Shown here piece by piece: positions 35,393-43,884 of a DNA stretch of 64,000 bases; positions within the stretch are counted from its first letter, which is position 1; each line of letters opens with the position of its first letter. This DNA comes from Chryseobacterium sp. JUb7 (GTDB lineage: Bacteria; Bacteroidota; Bacteroidia; Flavobacteriales; Weeksellaceae). A model generated the notes under the pieces. The model searched no databases and was not told where the DNA came from. It was given only the letters and a program-made list of their open reading frames with translations. The position numbers were made by a program, and so were the translations under genes. The stretch covers positions 639,336 through 703,335 of the forward strand of contig NZ_JANUFF010000002.1 in NCBI RefSeq assembly GCF_024806495.1, read 5' to 3'.

Positions 35393-36910
35393 TTACAGCA
35401 CTACTTTTTTTATCATTGCTACCGCTGATTTTCGGTCTTCCAAAGCATTCAGTACATCGAAAATTTTGTCGGACCAACCTGCGATAAGGTATACATCATT
35501 TTTTCTGATATCCAGCGGTTGTTTTCCGTAACCTGCCAAATCAAAAATATACAATTTTGCATTCGGATTGAAACTTTTGTATTGATTCCACGAGTTTTCG
35601 AAAGAATTCCTACCGCCATTGCTATCCCAAAGCTGAGTGTCGGTGAACAACATTACTTTATCCACTTTTTCATTTTTTCTGATCAAATCTTCAATCACAA
35701 GATAACCGTTTGTGGAGTAACCTACTTCACCTTCTCTTTTGTAGAACGCATCCACGTTTCTCAGAATACCGTTTTTAGGCATCGGGACTCTCTTCCAGGT
35801 GTCTCCAAACATACCGGAAACCACATTTTTGCACTGTGACTGCAACATCATTGACATCAACAGTCCAATATCGTACAATAACACTTTAGATTTCGGAGAA
35901 ACAGGCTGTTGCATCGAACCTGAAACGTCTGCCGCGATCACCACCGAAGTATCAAAACCAAAACCTTTGATATTTTTTGCACTCACCATCACGGCATCTT
36001 CCAATGCTTCAAGGATTGATGAAGTATATTTTGAATCGATCGTTTTCAGTTCTCTGTACGCCGCTAAAAATCTGAATGGCAATTGTTTTGAATTTCTTAC
36101 CGCTTTTTCGTTCGACAGATAATTACATACTTTGTACATTGCATCTGATGAAACGTCGGCTTCCATAATATTTCTTAGGTTTCGCAAGGTTGCCATATAG
36201 CCCAGTTTATTACTATAAATCAGTTCTTCCCATTTATTTTTGAAAGCTGACTTTCTTTCCGCATCATTGGTAAATTTTGTCTGACCCAGCACCGAAAGTT
36301 CAACTTCCCAAGTGTATGGAGTTTCCAACGAATCGTTTACGATTTTATTGAAAATAGCTTGTTGATTTTCATCTTTTGCTTTTGGGTGAACCAAAAACAA
36401 AGCATCTTTCAAGGTTACTTCAGCTTTTCTGTTGTATTTTGCAAACTGGTATTCATCAAATTTGTTGAAAGATTTTACCAAACCTTTTTGAATTTGTTTT
36501 GAAAGCTTATTCAGTTTTTTCAAATCCGTTCTTTCGTTGGCCAATTGGTAATACGCCAGCAACTCTGTGATTTCATCTGCTCTCTGGATCACTCCGTCAA
36601 CCGTTCTGCTCACCAGGTCTGTACCTGAGGTCTGTTTTGCCAATTCGGTCGTTAAAACCAATGGAATTGAACGCAAATACATGTCTTTTCTCGCATAAAT
36701 TGCCAATTTTGCAACAAATTCAGGATCGTTTTTCTTAATCAGAGACTGGATTCTTACTAATCTGTCATTTCCTTTTTCATAGGTTGTGTTTGATAATCCT
36801 GTTGTAACAACAGCACTATATAGTTCTTCTGCAAGTGTCATTGTAAATGCTTTTGCACCTTGGTAATTCATTACTACGTTATTTGATTTTCTTAAAAAAT
36901 TAAATTTCAT
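35393..36910 (-). CDS. rsr: Ro60/TROVE domain protein
   Basis: 505 residues. The N-terminal two thirds is the HEAT-like TROVE ring (YQGAKAFTMTLAEELYSAVV, FVAKLAIYARKDMYLRSIPL, LGYMATLRNLRNIMEADVS), and the C-terminal third is a vWA domain with the metal-binding DVSGSM. Bacterial Ro60 (Rsr) binds Y RNAs and in Deinococcus links them to PNPase for RNA maturation or decay. Tandem tRNA-like RNAs flank it on the same strand, as expected for Y RNAs. A palindromic operator lies in its promoter. The length matches the family. Confidence 0.93.
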   Translation of the reverse strand: MKFNFLRKSNNVVMNYQGAKAFTMTLAEELYSAVVTTGLSNTTYEKGNDRLVRIQSLIKKNDPEFVAKLAIYARKDMYLRSIPLVLTTELAKQTSGTDLVSRTVDGVIQRADEITELLAYYQLANERTDLKKLNKLSKQIQKGLVKSFNKFDEYQFAKYNRKAEVTLKDALFLVHPKAKDENQQAIFNKIVNDSLETPYTWEVELSVLGQTKFTNDAERKSAFKNKWEELIYSNKLGYMATLRNLRNIMEADVSSDAMYKVCNYLSNEKAVRNSKQLPFRFLAAYRELKTIDSKYTSSILEALEDAVMVSAKNIKGFGFDTSVVIAADVSGSMQQPVSPKSKVLLYDIGLLMSMMLQSQCKNVVSGMFGDTWKRVPMPKNGILRNVDAFYKREGEVGYSTNGYLVIEDLIRKNEKVDKVMLFTDTQLWDSNGGRNSFENSWNQYKSFNPNAKLYIFDLAGYGKQPLDIRKNDVYLIAGWSDKIFDVLNALEDRKSAVAMIKKVVL

Positions 36911-36968
36911 GGTTACTGTTTTTAGTTAAACATTTTTGGAGGATTATCATTTCCTCTCTGATTTCTTA

Positions 36969-37006
36969 TGCAAAGTAAGGATGCTTTTACGCAATCTTTT
37001 TGCGTA
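36969..37006 (-). promoter_or_regulatory. Ro60 operator and promoter
   Basis: Palindrome TACGCAA-N5-TTGCGTA (36988-37006), then on the minus strand 14 bases to TTTGCA inside CTTACTTTGCAT. The same layout and spacing stand before tRNA-like array 3 (40098-40137). Confidence 0.7.
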
Positions 37007-37225
37007 GTGTAAATTTTTATGAAAAAGTTTTTATTTTTTTGTTGGAAAATCGCAAAGACAAAATGTTTTTTCTTTATTGAGGATGTTTTTAAAACGCAAG
37101 GATTTTTATCTGCGATAAAAATTTTGTTGCTCCATTCTTGAGAGAAGCTTAGTGAAAAGAAAATCTAAAAATAAATATTCACAAAGTTTGTCTTTTCGTA
37201 GAAATTCTAATCGGTTTTTAATTAC

Positions 37226-37268
37226 TGAGATTCCACACTCCACTTCGTTTCGCTCTAAATGACAAACA
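37226..37268. repeat. dispersed intergenic repeat
   Basis: GAGATTCCACACTCCACTTC then GTTTCGCTCTAAATGACAAA, a repeat type scattered through Bacteroidota genomes. The rest of 37007-37399 has no gene. Confidence 0.55.
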
Positions 37269-37399
37269 TAACGCTGAACAAAAAACAATCAGCAAACAAC
37301 CAAATACAATCTGTCTATCATTCATTTTAAATAAGGAAATTGCTAATTTGGAGTTTTTGGAAATCCGTTGTGTAGCTTTGTTTCATTAAAATTAAAACT

Positions 37400-37846
37400 A
37401 TGATTAAAGGATTATATGAAACCCATGTTCAGGTAAGTGATTTGGAAAATGCTATAGAATTTTATACTGACATTTTAGGATTGGAATTAGCCCACAGAGA
37501 CGAAACCCGCCCGATTGCATTTTTATGGATTGGAAAAAATAAAGAAGCCATGTTGGGTTTGTGGGAACAAAAAGAAAATTTACAAACCAGACATTTAGCT
37601 TTTACAGCCGATAAAGAAGATATTCTGAATTATTCTGTTGAATTTCTGAAAAATAAAAATTTAAAGCCTTATAATTTTTTGAAAGACGGAATCGACAGAC
37701 CCATGGTTTTTGCCTGGATGCCGGCTTTGGCCATTTATTTTAATGATCCGGATGGAAATCAACTGGAGTTTATTTCGATTTTGGAAGGCGATGGAAAACC
37801 TGAGTTGGGCGTGCTTTCTTATGAAAATTGGTTGGAAAGGAAATAA
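37400..37846 (+). CDS. VOC family (glyoxalase-like) protein
   Basis: 148 residues, two beta-alpha-beta-beta-beta halves. Metal ligand positions are seen as ETHVQVSDLENA (His9), TRHLAFTADK and FNDPDGNQLEFI (Glu). Members include glyoxalases, dioxygenases and fosfomycin-type resistance proteins; substrate not predictable. The only plus-strand protein gene in the RNA island, so probably unrelated to it. Confidence 0.88.
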   Translation: MIKGLYETHVQVSDLENAIEFYTDILGLELAHRDETRPIAFLWIGKNKEAMLGLWEQKENLQTRHLAFTADKEDILNYSVEFLKNKNLKPYNFLKDGIDRPMVFAWMPALAIYFNDPDGNQLEFISILEGDGKPELGVLSYENWLERK

Positions 37847-37849
37847 ATA

Positions 37850-37884
37850 AAAAAGACAAGTTTACAATGTAAACTTGTCTTTTT
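37850..37884. terminator. terminator
   Basis: 16-bp perfect stem AAAAAGACAAGTTTAC with complement, loop AAT, T5. Serves the VOC gene and, in reverse, the tRNA-like RNA. Confidence 0.85.
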
Positions 37885-37886
37885 GT

Positions 37887-38076
37887 AGTCTCGATGAGAT
37901 TCGAACTCACATTCCCTATCGGCATTGCGGCTGTAAATACGCTTCCCTACTTCTCCTAAGATTTTCGGTGCATCTGTAAACTCTACCCATTAGTCCGCGC
38001 AGGTCTAACCGGAATATCCGCAAACTCTACGGTTACGAAATTTTACCGTAGGCTTTTCCTTTTAAGCTACGAGACT
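37887..38076 (-). ncRNA. linear tRNA-like RNA with ~120-base insertion
   Basis: Acceptor AGTCTCG/CGAGACT (perfect 7 bp), linker TA, D-arm GCTT...AAGC, and at the other end T-arm GTGAG/TTCGAAT/CTCAT next to the acceptor. In place of the anticodon arm is CTACGGT/ACCGTAG, a second helix AGTTTGCG/CGCGGACT and further sequence. Too short and without a tag ORF for tmRNA. Confidence 0.65.
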
Positions 38077-38097
38077 GGTTTCTAATTTTTTAAAACA

Positions 38098-38127
38098 AGA
38101 CGGGCTCTGCATTCACAAAACCCGTCT
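38098..38127 (-). terminator. terminator of the SPFH gene
   Basis: AGACGGG (38098-38104) with CCCGTCT (38121-38127), T-rich on the minus-strand side. Confidence 0.7.
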
Positions 38128-38149
38128 CTATAATGATAGTTATTAGTTT

Positions 38150-39250
38150 CTATTTTGTAAAGATTTCTTTCAGCTGAGAAACAATATTGCTGTTTCCGGA
38201 AACGGTGATATCTCCAATTTTGTCGGCGATTTTCTCCATATATTCCATTTCTTTCAGCTTCCAAAGAACTTCGTTTTCTTCCATTAATTTCGCTGTGTTT
38301 AGCAAACTTCTTGTGGAAGCAGTTTCTTCACGTCTCATAATGCTGTTGGCCTGAGCTTTTTTCTCCGCAATCAATACCTGATTCATGATTTCTTTCATTT
38401 CGCCTGTCAAAATCACGTCTCTGATTCCTGCATCAGATGCTTTCAAGCCTAACTCTTCAGCTTTATTTCCAAGATTTTCCAGGATTTCTTTTCCTACAGA
38501 ATCTTTTTTCACAAGCAACTCATCTAATGTCAACGCTCCAACGAATTCACGCAAAGCCAACTGCATCAAGATATATAATTGCTTATCATATTCTTTATTT
38601 TCCATCAATGCTTTTTCGATGTTTTCCACCTGAAAACGCACATAGAAATTGATACGCAGCATCGCTTTATCTTTCGTCAGCAATTCCTGACCTGCAATTT
38701 CCATTTGCTGCATACGCATATCTGCGGATTTTATTTCGATTAAAATTTCATTGTTCCAGAAATAATACGTTCCGGCATCCAAAACTTTGGTCAGTTTTCC
38801 GTCAATCAGCAATATTCCTTTATATTGATTTGTGACCACAAACTTTCTGGTGAAATTTTTCAACTTCATATTTTCCAGTATTGTTTTAGAAATTTTTTCT
38901 GTGATTTCAACTTTCGTCAAGTCGATTTTTTGAAATTCTCTCTTTACAATATCTTTCCAGAAAGCATACTGACCAACATTTAAAACTTCCTTGAATATTC
39001 CGTTTTCATGTACCAAAACAATTTCACCATCTTTCACCTCAATCACTTCAAGCATTGAATTCAAACCTTCATTTTTCAATAAAAGATTGAGATCTTCATT
39101 TGTTTTAAACTGGCTTTTCATCTCATGAATTTCAACAGTTTTATTTCCGAAAATCCATTGATTCCCTTCTTTTAAGATTTCAACCAGGTTTCTGTTTTTA
39201 AAAACCAAACCAACCTGATATGCTTTAATTTGTACATTTTTAAACATCAT
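38150..39250 (-). CDS. SPFH/band 7 (slipin-like) protein
   Basis: 366 residues without an evident membrane span. The SPFH fold is seen in the second half: TNQYKGILLIDGKLTKVLDA, MEIAGQELLTKDKAMLRINF, YVRFQVENIEKAL, and the helical end DVILTGEMKEIMNQVLIAEK. Band 7 proteins occur beside Ro60 and RNA ligases in predicted RNA repair loci (Burroughs and Aravind). It lies between two tRNA-like RNA regions, so it probably belongs to the same system, perhaps as a scaffold. Confidence 0.85.
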   Translation of the reverse strand: MMFKNVQIKAYQVGLVFKNRNLVEILKEGNQWIFGNKTVEIHEMKSQFKTNEDLNLLLKNEGLNSMLEVIEVKDGEIVLVHENGIFKEVLNVGQYAFWKDIVKREFQKIDLTKVEITEKISKTILENMKLKNFTRKFVVTNQYKGILLIDGKLTKVLDAGTYYFWNNEILIEIKSADMRMQQMEIAGQELLTKDKAMLRINFYVRFQVENIEKALMENKEYDKQLYILMQLALREFVGALTLDELLVKKDSVGKEILENLGNKAEELGLKASDAGIRDVILTGEMKEIMNQVLIAEKKAQANSIMRREETASTRSLLNTAKLMEENEVLWKLKEMEYMEKIADKIGDITVSGNSNIVSQLKEIFTK

Positions 39251-39734
39251 ATTTTATTTTAAGTGTTATTATTATTAATTTTAATAAAAAAGGAAAATCC
39301 AAGAATCTTCTTCCAAAATGGCGGAAGAAAAGTTTTTCATGAAATTCCATTCAATTCAGAATCGTATTTTAAACTTATTTTCTAATTAATCAGATCTTGG
39401 GCGTGTCCCTTTCCATCGCTGAAAGCAGCAACTCGGGTCGCTGTGAACTTTCGTTCGTAAGCTTCATCAAAAGCAATATTTAATTGCTTTCAATTCACTT
39501 ATGCTTCTATCTTTTTTGCTAACAAAAAAGGATATCCGTTACCATCGCTCACGCGGAAAACCGTCCTTCTCAGAAAATTCAATTCAACTATTGACTATTC
39601 ATCATTCAAATTTTATTTTCAGAAAAATCTTTTCTTACAGGCTTTTTCAAAATGTCGATTTAACGACTGAAAAAACTTAGACTTTCCTATAAAAGAGATA
39701 TTTTTTTAATGAGAAACATTCAAAACTCTAATAA
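39251..39734. other. 484-bp gap with repeat debris
   Basis: Contains GGGCGTGTCCCTTTCC and CAACTCGGGTCGCTGTGAAC, typical of dispersed repeats in this clade, but no ORF or complete tRNA. Confidence 0.4.
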
Positions 39735-39757
39735 AAAATAGATTTTGAGTCTATTTT
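39735..39757 (-). terminator. terminator of array 3
   Basis: AAAATAGA (39735-39742) with TCTATTTT (39750-39757), T-run on the minus strand. Confidence 0.65.
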
Positions 39758-39779
39758 CAACCTACAGTGAAAGTGTAGT

Positions 39780-39832
39780 GCTCTAACCAACTGAGCTACC
39801 TCATTCGAAGTGAGGGAGGGAGTCGAACCCTC
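39780..39832 (-). ncRNA. permuted tRNA-like unit b (array 3)
   Basis: T-arm GAGGG/TTCGACT/CCCTC (39816-39832), acceptor CCTCACT against AATGAGG (six of seven pairs) closed by three bases, linker TA, D-arm GCTC-AGTTGGTTA-GAGC (39780-39796). An anticodon-like hairpin CTACA-CTTTCAC-TGTAG follows it. Confidence 0.72.
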
Positions 39833-39850
39833 GCATCCAAAAAAGCTATT

Positions 39851-39905
39851 ACTCTAACCAAACTGAGTTATATTCCCTCACGGAAATAGAAGGATTCGAA
39901 CCTTC
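39851..39905 (-). ncRNA. permuted tRNA-like unit a (array 3)
   Basis: T-arm GAAGG/TTCGAAT/CCTTC (39889-39905), acceptor TATTTCC with GGGAATA (39882-39888 with 39871-39877, all paired, one G-U) closed by the GNRA loop GTGA, linker TA, D-arm ACTC-AGTTTGGTTA-GAGT (39851-39868). Confidence 0.78.
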
Positions 39906-40105
39906 GACCTATAGCGCGTGGTAGAAGTTTTTTGGCAAACTCCTCAAACCTTCAGGTCAAGCTGAACAGAATAAAATAAATGTCTCTCAACAAATTTTTC
40001 TGCAATGGTGCTATACAGAAACACTCAACATGACCTGCCTGATATCTTGACTAAAATCTGTTTTTCAAAATTTTAGTGTCATTTCATTTTTGATAATGCA
40101 AAGTA
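39906..40105 (-). ncRNA. structured 5' part of array 3 RNA
   Basis: Minus strand shows CTAAAAT/ATTTTAG, a long-range CAGGTCA/TGACCTG helix and an internal TTTCTG/CAGAAA hairpin, so the RNA before unit a is probably folded. It could contain the Ro60-binding part. Confidence 0.45.
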
Positions 40106-40137
40106 AGAAGCTAATTACGCAATGATTTTGCGTAATT
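40098..40137 (-). promoter_or_regulatory. array 3 operator and promoter
   Basis: Perfect palindrome AATTACGCAA-N5-TTGCGTAATT (40113-40137), then 14 bases to TTTGCA. Same design as at the Ro60 gene. Confidence 0.7.
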
Positions 40138-40208
40138 TATTTTAATGCAAAAAAAAGACATTTTTGATTTAAAAATGTCTTCATTATGTATTGTAAGAAT
40201 TGTAAATT

Positions 40209-41339
40209 CTATTTTGCTTTGAAAATTAGCCCATTGCTTCCTATATAAAACCAGTCTTTTGGATTATCAGTATAAACAGGGATAAGCTCAAAATTTCTAA
40301 CAGGACCAGATTGATAAAGAGTCTGGTTCCAGGAAAGTAATTGATATTTGGGTTCTACATACTTTTGGGTATCGATAAAATAAAACCCTTTTCTATTATC
40401 TTTTGTAAAGGTCAGCGTGTTATATCGGTCTTCTATTTCCTGAAAATCAACAGGAATCAACGAATTACCCAGCTCATCTATAAGAAGGTTTTTCCCATTT
40501 TTTGTTGCTAACAGGTATGTTTGATCACGGTATGGTTTTAGAATTTTCAGACTTTCATATTCTGGTCTGGTCTTTTTATTCAGCTCAAAATCATAAAATC
40601 CATATTTATTATTTTGTCTGTAAATACATTTTTCTTTGTAATAATTATCACATTTTGATAAATAATATTTGGACTTAAGCTTTTCAATTGCTGCAGCATC
40701 ACTAGTTTTGGTGGTACCGGACATGTAAATTCCTCCATCCTCATAAATCGCCTGCATTGACCTGTCGGAAGTTTTCGCTGCCGGGGTGATTATATATTTT
40801 GTTTCTTTTTCATTCGAAACCATCCATTTTACTTCTTTAGAATCACCGTCAATATAGTTGATCTGTTTATATTCTACAGGAATAACCATGTGCCCAAGAT
40901 TATTATAAACACCTATCTTTTGGTTCTTTTTAACTAAAAAAGAATAATTTCTTATATATTCAATTTTATCAAATTCTTCAGGAATGAAAGATTTATTAAA
41001 ATCATATACTCCAAATTTTCCATTTTCATTTTGTACAATGATAAACAGACTGTACTTATCGCTATCTATATTGATATCTTTGTATGTTGTATTAAACAAA
41101 ATTCCACCTTTTTCATCAATTAACCCATATTTCCCATTGGATAAAACTTTCGCAAAACGATAATTTTCGTTATTATATTTCGAATCAAAAAGTGCAACAC
41201 TGTCGTATTTCGGGGTAATTTTCACATTTCCCGACTCGTCGCTGTATCCCCATACATTCTTGTCACGATAAGGAACAAGAGTCTGCGCATTAAATAAGGA
41301 CCATAAAAAGAGAAAAAAGATTGATATATAGTATCTCAT
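40209..41339 (-). CDS. secreted WG-repeat protein
   Basis: 376 residues with a signal peptide (YYISIFFLFLWSLFNAQ). WG repeats of ~45 residues: NVWGYSDESGNVKITPKYDS, NGKYGLIDEKGG, NGKFGVYDFNKS, NQKIGVYNNLG and NKYGFYDFELN. Such repeats form surface beta modules with unknown partners. Its ATG overlaps the stop of the preceding gene (TAATG), so the two are translated together. Confidence 0.85.
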   Translation of the reverse strand: MRYYISIFFLFLWSLFNAQTLVPYRDKNVWGYSDESGNVKITPKYDSVALFDSKYNNENYRFAKVLSNGKYGLIDEKGGILFNTTYKDINIDSDKYSLFIIVQNENGKFGVYDFNKSFIPEEFDKIEYIRNYSFLVKKNQKIGVYNNLGHMVIPVEYKQINYIDGDSKEVKWMVSNEKETKYIITPAAKTSDRSMQAIYEDGGIYMSGTTKTSDAAAIEKLKSKYYLSKCDNYYKEKCIYRQNNKYGFYDFELNKKTRPEYESLKILKPYRDQTYLLATKNGKNLLIDELGNSLIPVDFQEIEDRYNTLTFTKDNRKGFYFIDTQKYVEPKYQLLSWNQTLYQSGPVRNFELIPVYTDNPKDWFYIGSNGLIFKAK

Positions 41340-42490
41340 TATTTTTTTTCGAATATTATTTTAGTATTTGATTTCTTAAACTCGGCATTGAAGCTGTACT
41401 CGTCTAATTCGCTATTTAAGCTTTTAATAGACTTTAGAAAACCTGTTGTTTTCAATTCATCATATAAAAATTTAGGAGCATTTTTTTTCTGAATTTCATA
41501 CACTACAAGTTCATATTTTCCAGTCTTAGGATATTTTAAAATCAAAACATGATCATCATTTTCTTCTATTTTTTTATATTCACTCCCCTTACAGTCATCA
41601 TTAATTTTGTAAGCTTCACTATAAAAAAAAGTATCATCTTTCAAATTTCCTATTAAAACTGAATTATTGGAGTAATCATAATAATAGGCTTTATTTTCAT
41701 TAGTTTTTTTATCATTCACTAATCGAATAAAAGTACTTCTTGTATCATCTGAAAATTCGAATTGTTCACCGTTTACTTCTTTACCTTTATATTTTTCCGA
41801 AATCTCATACGTGAAGTTTTTCTCTTTAGGTATTGATAATGATTCCAAATCCAATTTTCGGTTTTCTTCGAAGTTTTTCATACATTTTCTATACTCCGAA
41901 CTTCCACTGCTCCAAACGAAATTTTCAAGACTGCTTTTCACGAAACTTTTTTTCTGTTTACCCGCTGTACTATTATCAAAATCAATATCCTGGAGACTTA
42001 CTCCTACAAGTTTTTTGTTTTTAGGTATTTTTTCAAGCACATTAAGGCTTTTCAAATAACTGTACATTTCATTTTCAGTCTGGATTCCGTCTGCAAACCA
42101 CAATTTAATTGGAGAAGTATCATTATCTAAATCGTATTCTTCGGCCTTTTCTCCCAGGAAATTTTTTGTTATACCTGTTTTATAGAAACCTTTTTTAGGG
42201 AAAAGTTCATTGAAACCATAAAAATCAACCTGTCTTCTGTTACTGACAGCATAAATATTCAGAAATTTTATGTACAATAAAGACTTTGCAGTTTTATTAT
42301 CAAAAAGCAAACGGTTCATTACATAAAATTTATTTTCATAATTATTGAACTGAAACTTCATTTTATAATCTTTATCTCTCTTTGGAACATCTGCTAAATA
42401 GATATTCTCAGTATTTGGATAAAAAACTTCAAAACTTTGAGCTAAAGCAAGGTTTGAAATAATTAAAAATAATAATCCCTTAATTTTCAT
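41339..42490 (-). CDS. secreted hypothetical protein
   Basis: About 383 residues from the ATG at 42490, chosen because a signal peptide (MKIKGLLFLIISNLALAQ) starts there. The rest is Lys/Asn/Glu-rich, beta-type, with no motif I recognise. Co-translated with the WG-repeat protein. Confidence 0.7.
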   Translation of the reverse strand: MKIKGLLFLIISNLALAQSFEVFYPNTENIYLADVPKRDKDYKMKFQFNNYENKFYVMNRLLFDNKTAKSLLYIKFLNIYAVSNRRQVDFYGFNELFPKKGFYKTGITKNFLGEKAEEYDLDNDTSPIKLWFADGIQTENEMYSYLKSLNVLEKIPKNKKLVGVSLQDIDFDNSTAGKQKKSFVKSSLENFVWSSGSSEYRKCMKNFEENRKLDLESLSIPKEKNFTYEISEKYKGKEVNGEQFEFSDDTRSTFIRLVNDKKTNENKAYYYDYSNNSVLIGNLKDDTFFYSEAYKINDDCKGSEYKKIEENDDHVLILKYPKTGKYELVVYEIQKKNAPKFLYDELKTTGFLKSIKSLNSELDEYSFNAEFKKSNTKIIFEKK

Positions 42491-42534
42491 ATCGACAAAG
42501 ATAAAATAAATCATAATCTGAATATAAATAAAAA

Positions 42535-42552
42535 CTCCCTTTTGAAAGGGAG
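42535..42552 (-). terminator. terminator of the RNA-processing operon
   Basis: CTCCCTT/AAGGGAG hairpin with T5 on the minus strand, just after the last exonuclease gene. Confidence 0.75.
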
Positions 42553-42578
42553 CAGTTGTCGTATTTTTACATGCTAAA

Positions 42579-43130
42579 TTAATATTGTGCTAAACACCAA
42601 TGCAAAATCTTCGCAATATTTTTAGCATCATCCACACCTCTGTGATGCGTACCTTCAAGCTTGAGATTCAATTCACCTAAAGCTCTTGCCATGCCCACAC
42701 TCTTACGAACCGTCGGATGCAATTCTCCAAATAATGTTTTTACATTAATATGGTCATCACTTAAAGGATAATCGACACTGAATCTTCTTGCCTGATCTCT
42801 AAGCATATTCAAATCGTAGTTTCCGTAACTTGCCCAAGTTAGATCTTCAGAATCATACTCTGCTCTCAGAATATCCAATGCATCTTCGAGTAAAACCCCT
42901 TCATCATCAAGCATTTGCTGAGTAATGGAAGTCAGTTCCGTACAAAACGGGCTCACTTTTGAAAATTGAGGCTTCACTAGAATCCCCTCATTTTGTGAAA
43001 TCTCACCGGTTTTTGCATTCATTATACAAACTCCGATTTCTATAATTTCACTTTCCTGACCTCTCGGCGGGCGGTCATTCCAACACGTAGCTTCGAGGTC
43101 TATAATTAATATATTGTCTGTTGTTTTCAT
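42579..43130 (-). CDS. ERI1-like 3'-5' exonuclease
   Basis: 183 residues from the ATG at 43130 (MKTTDNILIIDLEATCWNDR); upstream codons belong to a repeat. DEDDh motifs: DLEATCW with the first acidic pair, WASYGNYDLNMLRDQ, and HHRGVDDAKNIAKIL at the end. The DLEATCW form is typical of ERI1/KapD-type exonucleases that trim RNA 3' ends. A paralogue is next upstream. Confidence 0.88.
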   Translation of the reverse strand: MKTTDNILIIDLEATCWNDRPPRGQESEIIEIGVCIMNAKTGEISQNEGILVKPQFSKVSPFCTELTSITQQMLDDEGVLLEDALDILRAEYDSEDLTWASYGNYDLNMLRDQARRFSVDYPLSDDHINVKTLFGELHPTVRKSVGMARALGELNLKLEGTHHRGVDDAKNIAKILHWCLAQY

Positions 43131-43144
43131 TTGTTTTAAAAATT

Positions 43145-43235
43145 TATTTTTTGTGGCTGGAAGTTTGAAGCTGGAGGCTGTAGGTAAATTTCGCACTGCA
43201 AAAACTTCCCGCTTCCATCATCCATCTTCCTGACC
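43145..43235. repeat. dispersed GAAGCTGGA-type repeat
   Basis: GGAAGTTTGAAGCTGGAGGC and, inverted, TTCCCGCTTCCATCATCCAT. Related copies at 43801-43880 and 49345-49428 separate genes of this operon. Confidence 0.6.
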
Positions 43236-43238
43236 CAA

Positions 43239-43787
43239 TTATCCCCTCAAAATTTCTCTTAAAATTCTGGCGGCATTGTAAGCATCATCTGCTCCACTGT
43301 GATGATTTCCTTCAAAATCCATATTCAGGAACTTTAAGGCCCTTTTCAAACCCATCATTTTAAAAAGTCCGTTATAATTTTTGAACTGATGCATCACATT
43401 TATATAATTTTCAGAAAAAGGATTTTCGATTCCGAGATAATCACATTGTTCCATAATCTGCTCTTTATCAAAATTTCCGAAACCTGCCCAGGTAAGTGGT
43501 GTTGAATGATACTCATCTTTAATTTTCTCACAGGCTTCTTCAAAATAGATTCCTTTTTCTTCAATTAACTGTGGCGTAATTCCGGTCAGCTCTGTACAAA
43601 ATTTACTTATTTTGGACCTTTCAGGAAGTACATAAATGCTTTGTTTTTTGGAAATTGCTTTTGTTGTTTTGTTTAATTCGCAAATTCCTATCTCTATAAT
43701 ATCGACTTTCTGACCAGCTGGGATTCTGTCGTTTTCCCAACATGTGGCTTCCAGATCGACGATTAATATTTCATTGGTTGTTTTCAT
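43239..43787 (-). CDS. ERI1-like 3'-5' exonuclease, paralogue
   Basis: 182 residues from the ATG at 43787 (MKTTNEILIVDLEATCWEND); the longer frame runs into a repeat. DEDDh motifs: DLEATCW, WAGFGNFDKEQIMEQ and HHSGADDAYNAARIL. It may trim RNA 3' ends before ligation. Its tandem duplicate follows after a repeat. Confidence 0.88.
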   Translation of the reverse strand: MKTTNEILIVDLEATCWENDRIPAGQKVDIIEIGICELNKTTKAISKKQSIYVLPERSKISKFCTELTGITPQLIEEKGIYFEEACEKIKDEYHSTPLTWAGFGNFDKEQIMEQCDYLGIENPFSENYINVMHQFKNYNGLFKMMGLKRALKFLNMDFEGNHHSGADDAYNAARILREILRG

Positions 43788-43800
43788 AATTTTTGGTTTA

Positions 43801-43880
43801 ATGGATGGAAGCACGAAGTTGGAGGCGGGAAGTAAATCACGCTCTGCAAAAACTTCCGGCATCTCGCATCAAGTTTCCAT
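43801..43880. repeat. dispersed GAAGTTGGA-type repeat
   Basis: ATGGATGGAAGCACGAAGTT, GGAGGCGGGAAGTAAA, then the inverse CTTCCGGCATCTCGCATCAA. Same family as 43145-43235. Confidence 0.6.
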
Positions 43881-43884
43881 CTTA

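Noticed and set aside
37887..38076. tmRNA gene
   Set aside because: At about 190 bases it is too short, and I see no tag reading frame or pseudoknots, though the tRNA-like ends would fit.
43131..43196. Longer N-terminus of the first exonuclease
   Set aside because: The extra codons lie in a dispersed repeat and the family motif starts right after the ATG at 43130.
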